From assembly GCF_000737765.1 (NCBI RefSeq), contig NZ_JPRI01000001.1:992001-1056000 (forward strand): a DNA stretch of 64,000 bases. The letters are read 5' to 3'. Origin of the DNA: Chryseobacterium vrystaatense (lineage in GTDB: Bacteria > Bacteroidota > Bacteroidia > Flavobacteriales > Weeksellaceae). Shown here in pieces: positions 24,168 to 34,786 of this stretch. Both the position numbers and the translations under genes were made by a program. Positions within the stretch are counted from its first letter, which is position 1, and each line of letters starts with the position of its first letter. The notes beneath the pieces were generated by a model. It was not told the origin of the DNA and did not search any database. It saw only the letters and a program-made list of their open reading frames with translations.

Positions 24168-26573
24168 TTATTTTTCTATCGCAATATCGATCACTTCTTC
24201 CATTCTGTTTACATAGTTTACAGTAAGATCTTTCAGATAATCTTTTTTGATCTCCTCAACATCTTTTCTATTGGCTTCACAGAGAATAACTTCTTTTATT
24301 CCTGCTCTGGTTGCGGCAAGAAGTTTTTCTTTGATTCCTCCTACAGGAAGCACTTTACCTCTTAAAGTTATTTCTCCCGTCATCGCAAGATGAGGTCTTA
24401 CTTTCTTGTTTTTGAATGAAGATACTATTGACGTTAACATGGCAATACCTGCAGATGGTCCGTCCTTCGGCGTTGCTCCTTCAGGAACGTGAACGTGAAT
24501 GTTTTTCTTGTCCAGATCTTCCTGTGGGATTCCAAGTTCATCATGTCTCGCTTTGATATATTCCAGGGCAATGGTTGCAGATTCTTTCATTACTGTACCT
24601 AAATTTCCGGTCATCGTAAGACTTCCTTTTCCGTTGCTTAATATACTTTCTATGTATAAAATATCTCCACCAACACTGGTCCAGGCCAAACCTGTTACCA
24701 CACCCGGTACTCCTGTGATTTCTGATAGGCTTTTCGGCCTTGGTACACCCAGGATCTCGTCTACTTTTTCGATCGTGATCTTTGGATCGTATTCTTTTAC
24801 CAATGCAGTCTGAAGAGCGACCCATCTTGCAATGGAAGCAATTCTTTTTTCCAGTGTTCTTACTCCGCTTTCAGAAGTGTGTGCTTCGATAATATGTTTA
24901 AGTTCAGCATTTCCAAGTTTAAATGATTTGGAATCCAAACCGTTTTCTTCCTGCTGTTTTTTAATCAAATGTCTTTTCGCGATCTCGGTTTTTTCTTCCA
25001 TGGTGTAACCTGCGATCTGAATGATTTCCGTTCTGTCCAAAAGTGGGGTCTGGATCGTGGAAAGTGAGTTTGCTGTGGCAATGAACATTACCTTAGACAA
25101 GTCATACCCCATTTCTAAGAAATTATCATAAAATGCCTTATTTTGTTCAGGATCAAGCACCTCTAGCAGTGCGGAGCTTGGATCGCCATGAAGTCCCTGA
25201 GCGATTTTATCAATCTCATCAAGAACAATCACGGGGTTGGAAGTACCCGCTTTTTTGATTGACTGCAGGATTCTTCCTGCCATGGCTCCTATGTATGTTT
25301 TTCTGTGTCCGCGGATTTCGCTTTCGTCGTGAAGTCCACCAAGAGATAATCTGATATATTTTCTTCCTAAAGCATCAGCAACTGATTTTCCTAAAGAGGT
25401 TTTCCCTACTCCCGGAGGACCCACAAGAAGTAAGATAGGAGATTTCATGTTGTTTTTTAATTTTAAAACAGCCATGTGCTCAAGGATTCTTTTCTTAATG
25501 TCTTCCAGTCCAAAATGAGCTTTATCTAATATTTTTTCTGCTTTAGCAATGTCGAAAACGTCTTTTGTATACGTTTCCCACGGAAGATCTGTAAAGAAGT
25601 CAAGATAGTTTCTCTGAACATTATAATCCGGAGAATTAGGGTTCTGGCGCTGTAGCCTGTTGATCTCTTTCTGGAAATGTTCTTCCACTTCCTGATTCCA
25701 TTTTTTGCGTCTTGCTTTAATGATAAGGTCTTCCACATCACTTTCCGGACCTCCTCCCAGCTCATCCTGAATCGTTCTGATCTGCTGGTTCAGGAAATAT
25801 TCTCTCTGTTGTTTGTCGAGATCCTTTGAGGTTTTTTGATGGATTTGGTTTCTTAATTCCAGCTTCCTGAAATCCTCATGCATCATTTCATAGCATTTAT
25901 TGGCTCTTTCTATCAGGCTTTTTTCTTCAAGAAGCTTTTGCTTTACATTAGAAGGGAAGCTTGCGTTCGTACAGATAAAATTAAGCAGGTCATCATTATT
26001 GGTGATGTTCTTGATCGCAAAATTAGCTGCGTTCGGAATATTGGGATCAAGTTCAATGATCTTTAAAGCCAGATCTTTAATGTTTTCCAGAAGAGCTTCA
26101 TACTCTTCTTTATTTTTTGGTCTTGAATCTTTTAATTTTGTAATCTCGGCTTTAAAATAAGGTTGATTTTCTACAATCTTCTTTATCTTAAACCTGTGGA
26201 AACCTTTGGTTATAGCCGTAATATTACCTTCCGGAAGTTTGATGATCTTAATGATCTTGGCAAGGGTGCCGGTTTGGTACATATCTTTCTCAGATGGCTG
26301 TTCCAAATCTGAATTTTTCTGGCTTACGATACCTATAAAATCACCATTTTTCTGCGCTTCTTCAAGCAGCTGTATCGATGTTTTTCTCCCTGCAGTAATA
26401 GGAATTACTACGTTGGGAAACATTACCATATTTCTTACGGGAAGTATAGGGAATATTCTCTGTTCGGAATTCTTATCAGTCTCCGAAAAGTCTGAAAGAT
26501 TGATCTCTTCTGCTACAATGTCAAACCCATCGCTGATCATTTCCTCTAAACTAATATCTTCAAATTCTGTCAT
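24168..26573 (-). CDS. lon: ATP-dependent protease La (Lon)
   Basis: An 801-residue Lon. The N-terminal LON substrate-binding domain begins at about residue 40 ([19 protein letters not shown]). The AAA+ module has Walker [14 protein letters not shown] and Walker [10 protein letters not shown]. The C-terminal protease has the Ser in [10 protein letters not shown] and the Lys in [18 protein letters not shown]. It degrades misfolded and regulatory proteins in the cytoplasm. A 13-base dyad lies just upstream of the start. Full length and apparently intact. Confidence 0.97.
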   Translation of the reverse strand: MTEFEDISLEEMISDGFDIVAEEINLSDFSETDKNSEQRIFPILPVRNMVMFPNVVIPITAGRKTSIQLLEEAQKNGDFIGIVSQKNSDLEQPSEKDMYQTGTLAKIIKIIKLPEGNITAITKGFHRFKIKKIVENQPYFKAEITKLKDSRPKNKEEYEALLENIKDLALKIIELDPNIPNAANFAIKNITNNDDLLNFICTNASFPSNVKQKLLEEKSLIERANKCYEMMHEDFRKLELRNQIHQKTSKDLDKQQREYFLNQQIRTIQDELGGGPESDVEDLIIKARRKKWNQEVEEHFQKEINRLQRQNPNSPDYNVQRNYLDFFTDLPWETYTKDVFDIAKAEKILDKAHFGLEDIKKRILEHMAVLKLKNNMKSPILLLVGPPGVGKTSLGKSVADALGRKYIRLSLGGLHDESEIRGHRKTYIGAMAGRILQSIKKAGTSNPVIVLDEIDKIAQGLHGDPSSALLEVLDPEQNKAFYDNFLEMGYDLSKVMFIATANSLSTIQTPLLDRTEIIQIAGYTMEEKTEIAKRHLIKKQQEENGLDSKSFKLGNAELKHIIEAHTSESGVRTLEKRIASIARWVALQTALVKEYDPKITIEKVDEILGVPRPKSLSEITGVPGVVTGLAWTSVGGDILYIESILSNGKGSLTMTGNLGTVMKESATIALEYIKARHDELGIPQEDLDKKNIHVHVPEGATPKDGPSAGIAMLTSIVSSFKNKKVRPHLAMTGEITLRGKVLPVGGIKEKLLAATRAGIKEVILCEANRKDVEEIKKDYLKDLTVNYVNRMEEVIDIAIEK

Positions 26574-26584
26574 AGTTAATCAAA

Positions 26585-26597
26585 TGACAAATTGTCA
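26585..26597. promoter_or_regulatory. Palindrome in the lon 5' region
   Basis: TGACAAATTGTCA is a six-base dyad around one central base, 12 bases upstream of the lon start codon. It has the form of a repressor operator. It could equally be a small hairpin in the mRNA leader. No regulator is assigned. Confidence 0.4.
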
Positions 26598-26796
26598 TCT
26601 TCGTTTTAAATCGTTAAAATGATATTTTACAATATGCGCTGAAAACGTGCAGCGTATTATGGTTCTCTAAATTGCACAATACCTATGCCATTTGTTTTTT
26701 GCTAAAAAATATGGTCAAAATTTCCTTTTTTTAATAATCTTTCATTTTAAAAATTAAAATAAAGGACTTCTGCTTCTCTAATTTCTTAAAAATGTG

Positions 26797-26804
26797 TATT
26801 TTCG
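26797..26804 (+). promoter_or_regulatory. -7 box for ppiD
   Basis: TATTTTCG is one base from TAnnTTTG, a variant (TAnnTTCG) seen at other genes here. It lies 29 bases before ATG 26834. Confidence 0.4.
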
Positions 26805-26833
26805 CAAACTGATAAAAAACTATAATATATAAA

Positions 26834-28987
26834 ATGGCAATTTTAGGACAGATTAGGAGTAAGCCTTGGCTTTTGATGGGAGTGATAGCATTAGCGCTTT
26901 TAGCGTTCTTGGTAAACCCGGATAGCATCGACAAGGTTTTTGGGAAAAATCCTGACGTTTTAGGAAAAGTAAACGGTGAGAAAATCACCCGCGAAGAGTT
27001 CAATGATCAGCTTTTCGTACTGCAGCAGCAATCTGAGCAACAGGGCCGTCCAAAAACGGGACTTGAAGAGCAGGCGTGGCAGTTACTTGTACAATCTAAA
27101 CTTATCAAGCAGCAGTTTGAGAAATTGGGCTTTGAGATGACTGACGACTATTTCTGGAGCCAGATCCAGTATGATCAGATGTTTGCCCAGCAACAGCAGT
27201 TCTTTGATGAGAAAGGTAATTTTAAAACTCAAGAGCTTAAAAAAGAAATTGAAACACTAAAGAACACCAACCCGGAAGGTTACAACCAATGGTTGAAAAC
27301 CAAAAAATCAGTTGAATACAGACTGATGGCGAGACAGGTGTTTTCTAATATTTCAGCAGGTATTACTACCGGAAAGAAAGAAGCGGAAGAAATCATGAAA
27401 CAGAGAGATCAGCTGGCTGATATCGACTTCGTGAAAATAGACTACGCAGCATATCTTCAGAAAACGAAGATCAACGTAACTACAGCAGATCTTGAAAACT
27501 ATATCAAGAAACACCCTGTAATGTTTAAAGCAGAACCTAGCAGAAATATTGGGGTCGTATATTTCCCTTCTACCCCTAGTGCAGCAGATGATGCAGCAGC
27601 TCAGAAGGAAATCAATAAGCTTTTCTCAGGTGGTACTGATGCGAGTGGAGGAACAGAAAACTTCCAGAATACGAAAAATGATTCTATGTTTGTCATGGCA
27701 AATTCTGATATGCCTTTCAATAATCAGTATTCAAATCCAAATCAATTACCTGCGACTATTAAGGGGCAGATTCCAACAGCTGCTATCGGACAGACTTTCG
27801 GACCTTACAAGGAGCAGAACTTCTACGTAGTTTCGAAACTTTTGGATAAGAAGACTTCCGATTCTACATTGTCAAGACACATCCTTATTGCTTTCAAAGG
27901 AAGCCCTGCAGGAGAAGGTGTGACAAGATCTAAGGAGCAGGCTAAAAAATTAGCTGACTCTATCGGAGCAATTGTGAAAGCAACTCCGGCGAAATTTACA
28001 GAGTTCATTAAACTTTCTAATGACCCAAGTTCTGCAGCACAGGGAGGGAGCTTAGGTTGGACCACTCCGGAAACGCCTTTCGTTCCTGAATTCCTTACCT
28101 ATTTGGCAAACAATCCTAAAGGAGCTACAGGTGTTGTAGAAACACAGTTCGGATACCATATCATCAATATTGAAGATAAAAAAGCAGGGGCAATGAGCTA
28201 TAAAGTAGCGAACCTTGTGAAAGAAGTGAAGCCTTCAGATGCTACAGAAGCAGAATCTGATAAAAAAGCAAGAAGATTCATTCAGCAGGTTCAGGGGAAA
28301 TCTTTCAACGATTTCGTGAATATTGCTAAAAAAGGAAATTATCAGTTCTCCAATCCTAAAACAGCCAAAAGATTTGACGGACAGCTTCAGGGTCTTGGTA
28401 CAGATAAAGATGCAGAAATCTTAGGTTGGGCTTTCGATAAGAAAAGAACTAAAGGAGATACCGAATTCTTTACTGTAGAAGGAACAGGAGATAAAATCGT
28501 AGTATATCTTAACGGAAAACAGGAGGCAGGTCTTGCAGATCCTGAATCTGTAAGAGACCAGATTGAAGTTGTTGTTAAAAATAAATTGGCAGCAAAACAG
28601 ATTTCTGATAAAATTGCAGGAGCTAAAGCTTCCAGCTTAGATCAGATTGCCAAATTATTTGCATCAACAAAACAGACTGCTCAGGTTAATATACTTAACC
28701 CTTCTGTAGCAGGTGCTATGGAGCCTAAAGTAGCTGGTGCAGCATTCGGTGTTGCGAAAGGTAAACTTTCTAACCCTATCGAAGGAGGAACAGGTGTTTA
28801 TGTACTGATCAAAAAGTCAGAAACAATCAACAAACAACCTGGTGACCTTAAGCAGTTTACAGAGTCTATTACTCAGAGAGGAGCGCAGATGTTCGGACCG
28901 GCTTGGATGAAGAGCCTTCAGGATAATGCAGATATCGAAGACTATAGAATCGAGATCTGGAATAAGGTTGGAAATCAACAACAGTAA
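26834..28987 (+). CDS. ppiD: Peptidyl-prolyl isomerase PpiD/SurA-like periplasmic folding factor
   Basis: A 717-residue protein. One N-terminal membrane helix (about 14-28, LLMGVIALALLAFLV) anchors a periplasmic chain. A SurA-N/PpiD-like region (about 40-250) is followed by a parvulin-type rotamase domain near 345-450 (SRHILIAFKG, GGSLGWTTPETPFVPEF, TQFGYHIINIEDKK) and a second degenerate parvulin-like region toward the C-terminus. It likely assists folding of envelope proteins at the translocon exit. Its position, divergent from lon, groups two protein-quality genes. Confidence 0.9.
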   Translation: MAILGQIRSKPWLLMGVIALALLAFLVNPDSIDKVFGKNPDVLGKVNGEKITREEFNDQLFVLQQQSEQQGRPKTGLEEQAWQLLVQSKLIKQQFEKLGFEMTDDYFWSQIQYDQMFAQQQQFFDEKGNFKTQELKKEIETLKNTNPEGYNQWLKTKKSVEYRLMARQVFSNISAGITTGKKEAEEIMKQRDQLADIDFVKIDYAAYLQKTKINVTTADLENYIKKHPVMFKAEPSRNIGVVYFPSTPSAADDAAAQKEINKLFSGGTDASGGTENFQNTKNDSMFVMANSDMPFNNQYSNPNQLPATIKGQIPTAAIGQTFGPYKEQNFYVVSKLLDKKTSDSTLSRHILIAFKGSPAGEGVTRSKEQAKKLADSIGAIVKATPAKFTEFIKLSNDPSSAAQGGSLGWTTPETPFVPEFLTYLANNPKGATGVVETQFGYHIINIEDKKAGAMSYKVANLVKEVKPSDATEAESDKKARRFIQQVQGKSFNDFVNIAKKGNYQFSNPKTAKRFDGQLQGLGTDKDAEILGWAFDKKRTKGDTEFFTVEGTGDKIVVYLNGKQEAGLADPESVRDQIEVVVKNKLAAKQISDKIAGAKASSLDQIAKLFASTKQTAQVNILNPSVAGAMEPKVAGAAFGVAKGKLSNPIEGGTGVYVLIKKSETINKQPGDLKQFTESITQRGAQMFGPAWMKSLQDNADIEDYRIEIWNKVGNQQQ

Positions 28988-29007
28988 GAAATAATTTTTA
29001 CAGATAT

Positions 29008-29038
29008 AAAAGCGGCAGATTTTTCTGCCGCTTTTTTT
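29008..29038 (+). terminator. Terminator of ppiD
   Basis: Stem AAAGCGGCAGA/TCTGCCGCTTT (29009-29019 and 29024-29034) with TTTT loop region and a T-run. Strong. Confidence 0.92.
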
Positions 29039-29084
29039 GTATTTAACGCAGAGCAATAAAGAAAAAGATTAATTTAAAATGTGT

Positions 29085-29092
29085 TATATTTG
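29085..29092 (+). promoter_or_regulatory. -7 box for mlaD
   Basis: TATATTTG matches TAnnTTTG and ends 22 bases before the GTG start at 29115. No clear -33 TTTG at the expected distance. Confidence 0.5.
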
Positions 29093-29114
29093 CTCATTAG
29101 AAAAAATTTAGCAA

Positions 29115-30065
29115 GTGAAGTTCAGTAAAGAATTAAAAGCTGGTGTGATCGCACTTTTGGCTATTGTAGGCTTTGTGATATTGTTTCAATTCATGAAGGG
29201 CAGAAGTCTTTTTACTACCGACAATATATTTTATGCAAAATACGATAATGTAGAAGGGCTGGCGCAGTCCTCTGCAGTTTCCATCAATGGTCTGAAAGTA
29301 GGACAGGTCGATAAGATCATTCCCAAAACAGCCAAAGACGGAAAAATCAGTTTTGTCGTGAAAATTACGGTGGATGATAAATTCGAATTTTCGAAAAATT
29401 CTACCCTTGAAATCTTTGAACCAGGACTGATGTCCGGAAAAGAAATGAGGGTTAATCTTATGTATGGTGGTCAGACTGCAAAAGACGGTGATACGCTTTT
29501 GGGTTCTTTCAAATTAGGAACCTTGGGAAGTCTTTCTTCTCAGGTAGGTCCGGTGAAAGATCAGCTGCAAACTGTTTTGCATCGTGTAGACTCTTTAATG
29601 GCTAACGCCAATCTATTGGTCGACGGTCAGAACAGAGCTGAGATCAAAGCCTTACTTTCCAATCTTAACAAGACGGTAGGAGCTCTTCAGACAACAGCAG
29701 GAAGTGTTAACAGCCTTGTAGGGCATAATGACCCTAAACTGCAGAAAGTACTTGATGATGCAAGCGTTACCATGCAGAGTGGTAAAGTAACTTTGGATAA
29801 ATACGGAAATCTTGCAGAAAGCATTGATACTAAAAAACTCAATGCGGCAATATCAAATTTAGATGCTACCGTAGGAAAGCTTAATCAGGTCATTGCAGGA
29901 GTTGATAACGGACAGGGAAGCTTAGGGAAATTAATGAAAGATGAACAGCTTTACAATAATCTGAATGCTGCTTCTACAAACCTGAATTCATTGATTGAAG
30001 ACATGAAGGCAAATCCTAAGAGATACATTAATTTCTCAGTTTTCGGCAAGAACAATAAAGACTAA
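29115..30065 (+). CDS. mlaD: MlaD/MCE family lipid-transport protein
   Basis: A 316-residue protein starting at GTG. One N-terminal membrane helix (about 8-26) is followed by an MCE domain (YAKYDNVEGLAQSSAVSINGLKVGQVDKI ... FEPGLMSGKEMRVNLMYGG; quoted in part) and a helical, periplasmic coiled-coil tail (about 140-300) as in MlaD/PqiB-type proteins. It binds phospholipid between the inner-membrane MlaEF complex and the outer membrane. Its probable partners MlaE and MlaF are encoded 18 kb away. It lies seven bases upstream of an Fe-S oxidoreductase gene. Confidence 0.88.
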   Translation: MKFSKELKAGVIALLAIVGFVILFQFMKGRSLFTTDNIFYAKYDNVEGLAQSSAVSINGLKVGQVDKIIPKTAKDGKISFVVKITVDDKFEFSKNSTLEIFEPGLMSGKEMRVNLMYGGQTAKDGDTLLGSFKLGTLGSLSSQVGPVKDQLQTVLHRVDSLMANANLLVDGQNRAEIKALLSNLNKTVGALQTTAGSVNSLVGHNDPKLQKVLDDASVTMQSGKVTLDKYGNLAESIDTKKLNAAISNLDATVGKLNQVIAGVDNGQGSLGKLMKDEQLYNNLNAASTNLNSLIEDMKANPKRYINFSVFGKNNKD

Positions 30066-30072
30066 TCACCTT

Positions 30073-31410
30073 ATGCAGTACATCGATAACATTATTTTTC
30101 TGATCTTATTAGTTGCTGGATTTGGGCTGTTTGCAAAAAGCCTGCAAAAGATTTACAGAAATATCAAACTTGGAAGAGAGATTGACAGAAGCGACCGGAA
30201 ATCTGAGCGCTGGGAAACCATGGCCAGAGTGGCAATGGGGCAGAGCAAAATGGTAAAACGTCCGGTAGCTGGTATTCTTCACCTTTTTGTATATGTAGGT
30301 TTTGTTATTATCAATATTGAGCTGATAGAAATTATTGTAGACGGAATCTTTGGAACCCACAGATTCTTAGCTTCAATTTTCGGACACGGTTTCTACAATT
30401 TCTTTACAGCGACTTTGGAAATTCTGGCGTTGCTTGTAGTCATTGGAGTTGTTGTGTTTTTCATCAGAAGAAACTTTTATGGCGTTAAAAGACTGACCAT
30501 GAAAGAACTTTTCGGATGGCCGAAAAACGATGCTAACTGGATTCTTATCATTGAATTTGCTCTGATGATGGCTTTCTTTAGCATGAATTCTGCGGACTAT
30601 GTATTGCAGATGAGAGGTGTGCTTGCAGAACATGGAAGCTTTCCGATCAGCGAGATAACATTAGTTCCGTTTCTGGAGGTTTTCAGTTTTGATAACGGCT
30701 TTCTAATGTTTATTGAAAAAGGAGCGTGGTGGTTCCACTTTGTGGGGATTCTTTTCTTCATGAATTATCTTTACTATTCAAAACACCTTCATATCATTTT
30801 GGCTTTTCCAAGCACTTGGTTTGCTAATCTTGATAAAAAAGGAAAATTCAATAACCTCGATTCAGTAACCAAAGAGATTAAGCTCATGATGGATCCTAAT
30901 GCTGATCCTTATGCCGCACCGGCTGAAGGAGATGCTGCAGATGTTCCCTCAAAATTTGGAGCAGAAGATGTGTTTGATCTGAATCAGGTACAGTTGCTTA
31001 ATGCCTATTCCTGTACAGAATGTGGAAGATGTACTTCTGTATGTCCTGCCAATATCACCGGGAAAAAACTTTCTCCGAGACTCATCCTTATGAAAACAAG
31101 AGACAGACTGGAAGAAGTAGGCCGAAATATAGACAAGAACGGAAAATTCGAGGACGATGGCAAGAAACTTCTGAATGATTATATTTCCAAAGAAGAGCTT
31201 TGGGCATGTACTACCTGTAATGCCTGTACAGAAGCATGTCCGGTACTGCTGGATCCTCTTTCTATTATTTTCGAAATGAGAAGATTCCTTGTAATGGAAC
31301 AGTCCGCTGCTCCTCAGGAACTGAATCTGATGATGACGAACGTAGAAAACAATGCTGCCCCTTGGCAGTATAACCAGGCAGACCGTTTGAACTGGGCAAA
31401 TGAAAATTAA
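30073..31410 (+). CDS. Membrane-bound (Fe-S)-binding oxidoreductase
   Basis: A 445-residue protein. About six membrane segments lie in the first 260 residues (nitrate-reductase-gamma/HdrE-like). Two 4Fe-4S clusters follow: CTECGRCTSVCP from residue 314 and CTTCNACTEACP from residue 379. This is a fused membrane plus HdrC-like ferredoxin subunit that could pass electrons between quinone and a partner. The next gene encodes an HdrB-like CCG protein, its probable partner. The substrate is unknown. Confidence 0.85.
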   Translation: MQYIDNIIFLILLVAGFGLFAKSLQKIYRNIKLGREIDRSDRKSERWETMARVAMGQSKMVKRPVAGILHLFVYVGFVIINIELIEIIVDGIFGTHRFLASIFGHGFYNFFTATLEILALLVVIGVVVFFIRRNFYGVKRLTMKELFGWPKNDANWILIIEFALMMAFFSMNSADYVLQMRGVLAEHGSFPISEITLVPFLEVFSFDNGFLMFIEKGAWWFHFVGILFFMNYLYYSKHLHIILAFPSTWFANLDKKGKFNNLDSVTKEIKLMMDPNADPYAAPAEGDAADVPSKFGAEDVFDLNQVQLLNAYSCTECGRCTSVCPANITGKKLSPRLILMKTRDRLEEVGRNIDKNGKFEDDGKKLLNDYISKEELWACTTCNACTEACPVLLDPLSIIFEMRRFLVMEQSAAPQELNLMMTNVENNAAPWQYNQADRLNWANEN

Positions 31411-31488
31411 GGTAACAATGTAAAATAATGTAACAATGTAGCAATCATTGGTGAACTGGTACATTGGCATATTACTAAATTTGAAAAA
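31411..31488. repeat. Repeat-like spacer inside an operon
   Basis: The 78-base spacer contains TAACAATGTA twice with variants (AATAATGTAACAATGTAGCAAT) and a partial inverse (TACATTGGC). It resembles filler at other gene ends here and has no terminator, so the two Fe-S genes may still be co-transcribed. Confidence 0.35.
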
Positions 31489-32274
31489 ATGGATTTCAAT
31501 ATAAAAACAATGGCAGAATATGCTGCCGAAGGAAAATCCCCGGAAGTTTTATTTTGGGTGGGATGTGCAGGAAGTTTTGACGACCGCGCCAAAAAGATTA
31601 CGAAAGCATTTTGCAAGATATTAAACAAGATAAAAGTTGAATTTGCAGTTCTGGGACAGGAAGAAAGCTGTACCGGAGATCCCGCAAAAAGAGCAGGGAA
31701 CGAATTTGTTTTTCAAATGATGGCCCTTACCAATATTGAGGTCCTTAATGCTTACGAAGTGAAAAAAATCGTAACAGCGTGCCCACACTGTTTTAATACC
31801 CTTAAAAATGAATACCCAAGTCTGGGAGGACATTATGAAGTGGTTCACCATACGCAATTCCTGAAAACATTGATGGAAGAAGGAAGGCTGAAGATTGAAG
31901 GCGGTGCTTTTAAAGGTAAAAAAATCACTTTCCATGATCCTTGTTATCTGGGGAGAGCAAACAATGAGTATGAAGCTCCAAGAATGCTTCTTGAAAAACT
32001 CGACGCTGAGCTTGTAGAAATGAAACGTTGCAAAACCAATGGTTTATGTTGTGGAGCAGGAGGGGCACAGATGTTTAAAGAACCGGAAAAAGGAAACAAA
32101 GACATCAATATTGAAAGAACGGAAGAAGCTTTATCTTTTCAGCCTAAGGTTATTGCTACAGGATGTCCGTTTTGTAATACCATGATGACCGATGGTGTCA
32201 AACATTTTAATAAAAACGAAGAAGTAGTAGTAAAGGATATTGTAGAACTTCTTGCTGAGGCAGAAGATTTGTAA
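31489..32274 (+). CDS. (Fe-S)-binding protein with two CCG domains (HdrB/LutA-like)
   Basis: A 261-residue soluble protein. The first cysteine-rich half has WVGCAGSFDD and ACPHCFNTLKNEYP. The second has HDPCYLGRANNEYEAPR, GLCCGAGGAQMF and TGCPFCNTMM, the CCG pattern that binds a non-cubane or 4Fe-4S cluster in heterodisulfide-reductase B, GlcF and LutA relatives. It probably works with the membrane Fe-S protein encoded upstream. The actual reaction is unassigned. Confidence 0.87.
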   Translation: MDFNIKTMAEYAAEGKSPEVLFWVGCAGSFDDRAKKITKAFCKILNKIKVEFAVLGQEESCTGDPAKRAGNEFVFQMMALTNIEVLNAYEVKKIVTACPHCFNTLKNEYPSLGGHYEVVHHTQFLKTLMEEGRLKIEGGAFKGKKITFHDPCYLGRANNEYEAPRMLLEKLDAELVEMKRCKTNGLCCGAGGAQMFKEPEKGNKDINIERTEEALSFQPKVIATGCPFCNTMMTDGVKHFNKNEEVVVKDIVELLAEAEDL

Positions 32275-32377
32275 GAACTCCATTAAAGATATTTGAAAAC
32301 TCAGGCTCTGGCTTGGGTTTTTGTTGATTATAAACTCAGGAATATTTATTAATTTTATACTTTAAAATTGACAGGAT

Positions 32378-32866
32378 ATGAAAATTGAAGAATCTAGTAT
32401 AGTAGAAACAAACGACTATAGAGTCATTATATACCCCGCATCAAGACCTTTTGAAACCAAAGAGGCAAAAGCGATCACCGAAAAGCTGTTCGACTTTCTG
32501 GCAACGTGGGCAGCACACGGAAAACCTCTTGATTCATCCTTTAAAATTGAGAAAAATCAATTTATTGTTGTCTGTGTAGACGAGGAAAAAGAAATGGCTT
32601 CAGGATGTAGTATTGATGCCTTAGGGAAGATCATGCGCGAGATTGATGAAGAATATAAACTGGGACTTTTCGACAGAATGAAAGCCAGCTTTGTACAAAA
32701 CGGAGAAGTAAGAACGCTGAAACTTCAGGAATTTAAATCTCAGTTGAGAAGCGGCGAATTGCCGAAAGACATCCAGATTTTTGATTTCTCAAAAAATACG
32801 TATCTGGACTTTTTAGGCCACTTTCTTCTACCATTGGAGAAAAGCTGGGCAGCCGGGATCATTTAA
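32378..32866 (+). CDS. Conserved small protein of unknown function
   Basis: A 162-residue cytoplasmic protein (VIIYPASRPFETKEAKAI; FVVCVDEEKEMASGCSID in part; DFLGHFLLPLEKSWAAGII). Homologues in flavobacteria are often labelled ABC transporter ATPase, but no Walker A, signature or Walker B motif is present, so that label should not be used. It follows the Fe-S gene pair by 103 bases. The function is unknown. Confidence 0.75.
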   Translation: MKIEESSIVETNDYRVIIYPASRPFETKEAKAITEKLFDFLATWAAHGKPLDSSFKIEKNQFIVVCVDEEKEMASGCSIDALGKIMREIDEEYKLGLFDRMKASFVQNGEVRTLKLQEFKSQLRSGELPKDIQIFDFSKNTYLDFLGHFLLPLEKSWAAGII

Positions 32867-32887
32867 TACGCTATAAAATACAATCTT

Positions 32888-33496
32888 CTAGAACTTTAGA
32901 TTGACGCCTTCAGGAAGCTTTCTGTTAAAAACAGTCTTTGTGAAGTCTTCAATGTAAGGTTCTTTTTGTTTAATGACCTTACATGGATTTCCCACAGCAA
33001 TAGAGTTGGAGGGAATATCTTTTGTAACGATCGAACCTGCACCGATCACTACATTGTCACCAATCTGTACGCCTGGAAGGATCACAGAATTGGTTCCCAC
33101 AAAAACATTATTTCCGATAACAATCGGGCCGCACTCATCATGGATGCTGTGGTCATTATGATTATGATTGGCAGAAATTAAAGATGTTCCCGCACCGAAA
33201 CCGACATTGTGCCCTATGATAATGCCGTTATTAGCCTGAATATAAATGTTAGGGTTATCGCCCGGATCACACATAATTCCCTTCTTAATTTTCGTGTAAT
33301 TCCTTACTTCTGAAGTAAAATGTACAGGCCATGGAACATTTCCGTTAATTCTCAGGATTTTTTGTGGAACCAGATAATAGAAAAAAAGAACATGGGGAAC
33401 CATATACTCATATTTTTGGCGGTAGTATTCCGGATAGAAAAAATTATTAATTCTATGGAAGATCTGGTATTCAATAAATTTTTTAAACGGATTCAT
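32888..33496 (-). CDS. Hexapeptide-repeat acyltransferase (CysE/WcaF-like)
   Basis: A 202-residue protein. The left-handed beta-helix hexapeptide repeats ([55 protein letters not shown]) and the catalytic-type His in SANHNHND place it among O-acetyl/acyl transferases of LPS or exopolysaccharide synthesis. It overlaps the flippase gene by 14 bases. No glycosyltransferase cluster surrounds the pair. Confidence 0.86.
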   Translation of the reverse strand: MNPFKKFIEYQIFHRINNFFYPEYYRQKYEYMVPHVLFFYYLVPQKILRINGNVPWPVHFTSEVRNYTKIKKGIMCDPGDNPNIYIQANNGIIIGHNVGFGAGTSLISANHNHNDHSIHDECGPIVIGNNVFVGTNSVILPGVQIGDNVVIGAGSIVTKDIPSNSIAVGNPCKVIKQKEPYIEDFTKTVFNRKLPEGVNLKF

Positions 33497-34715
33497 TTTT
33501 CTTCAGAATAAACATGATGTAAAAATACAAAAATCCATATCCGATAAACAAAAAGAAAGAAAAAATACCTACCAGATAGCTGATCCCTAGCTCCTTTCCA
33601 ATGAATATTGCTGCAATATTGGCCAGAAAGAGATAAATATTAAACACCATCGCCACATTATTTCTCTTTAAGATTGTTAGAATATCTGAAATAGGATTGA
33701 TTAAACTGCGGGTAAGATACCCAAATGACATCAGGAAAATAAACAAACCGAGATGTTCCCAGTTTTTATTGAAAAACAGTTGTATGACTGGAATTCCAAC
33801 TGTATTGATCAGAATATAAAGTGCGCAGATGATATAAAAATTCATTAAGCTCATCTTCCTGGTATACGCAAACAGCTCACTTCTGCTTCTTCCTCTGTTG
33901 CTGAGTTCTGCTGCTCTTGGATAATACACGGTGGCAATTGAAGAGGAGATCAGAAGAAGCGGGACAGACATGATTTTTACCGCTAAAGAATATTCTCCCA
34001 GCAATGAATCAGCAAAATATAAAGAGATCAGGATAGGCATAATGTTATTCCCTAAAGCATTGATGAGCGTAGAGGGATAGGAATATTTAAAGAGCTCCGA
34101 CCGCTTTTTCGCATTGGCAATGTATCTTTTCAGGTCAGGCTTTACAAAATATTTTCTTGAGCAATAGATCGCCGCGAGAAAAGCAACTATATATCCTATA
34201 AGACTGCCGATAACAAGTCCGTTTTCTATTTTAATAAACACAAATAATACCTGAAAAAGAAAACTTATCAGAGAATCCGTGATTGTAATAATCGAAATCA
34301 ATTTGAACATCTTTTTTTTAGCCAGCAGATATTTCGCATTATTGGTAAATAGGTAAAGAAAACCGGAAAAGATTCCAAGGAAAATGATGTTTTTAGGAAT
34401 GTCAAAAGGAATCAATATCAGCAGAAAGGCTACAATCATGACCGCTGCCGAAATAATGCCTGCTGTACTGAAATTATTATTTACTTCCTCTGCATCTCCT
34501 TCAAGCATGATCATGTGTTCCTGGGCAAGACTCAATACCACAGAAAATATGCTCATAATGCTCAGATAAATGCTGAATATGCCATATTCTGAGGAGCCAT
34601 AATATTTTGCAAGCAAAAGCCCGCCGATCACCAAAACAAACTTGGAAATAAAGTTTCCCTTAAAGATGGTGGTGATATGACTGCCGTTTAATCTTTTGAG
34701 TTTGTTTAAAAACAT
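33483..34715 (-). CDS. Polysaccharide (lipid-linked oligosaccharide) flippase family protein
   Basis: A 410-residue protein with about 12 membrane segments and a Wzx/MATE-like start ([30 protein letters not shown], partial; basic residues and G-SSEYG motif). Wzx-type proteins flip undecaprenyl-linked glycans across the inner membrane. Its 3' end overlaps the acyltransferase gene, so the two are coupled; they could act on the same glycan. Confidence 0.82.
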   Translation of the reverse strand: MFLNKLKRLNGSHITTIFKGNFISKFVLVIGGLLLAKYYGSSEYGIFSIYLSIMSIFSVVLSLAQEHMIMLEGDAEEVNNNFSTAGIISAAVMIVAFLLILIPFDIPKNIIFLGIFSGFLYLFTNNAKYLLAKKKMFKLISIITITDSLISFLFQVLFVFIKIENGLVIGSLIGYIVAFLAAIYCSRKYFVKPDLKRYIANAKKRSELFKYSYPSTLINALGNNIMPILISLYFADSLLGEYSLAVKIMSVPLLLISSSIATVYYPRAAELSNRGRSRSELFAYTRKMSLMNFYIICALYILINTVGIPVIQLFFNKNWEHLGLFIFLMSFGYLTRSLINPISDILTILKRNNVAMVFNIYLFLANIAAIFIGKELGISYLVGIFSFFLFIGYGFLYFYIMFILKKNESV

Positions 34716-34786
34716 GGTAAAATATTACGAGAACAAATATATAATTATACATTTGCATAAAAAAGATTATTGAAAATTAACGGAAG

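Noticed and set aside
32378..32866. ABC transporter ATPase (common database label for this family)
   Set aside because: No Walker A, signature or Walker B motif is present; the protein is only 162 residues.
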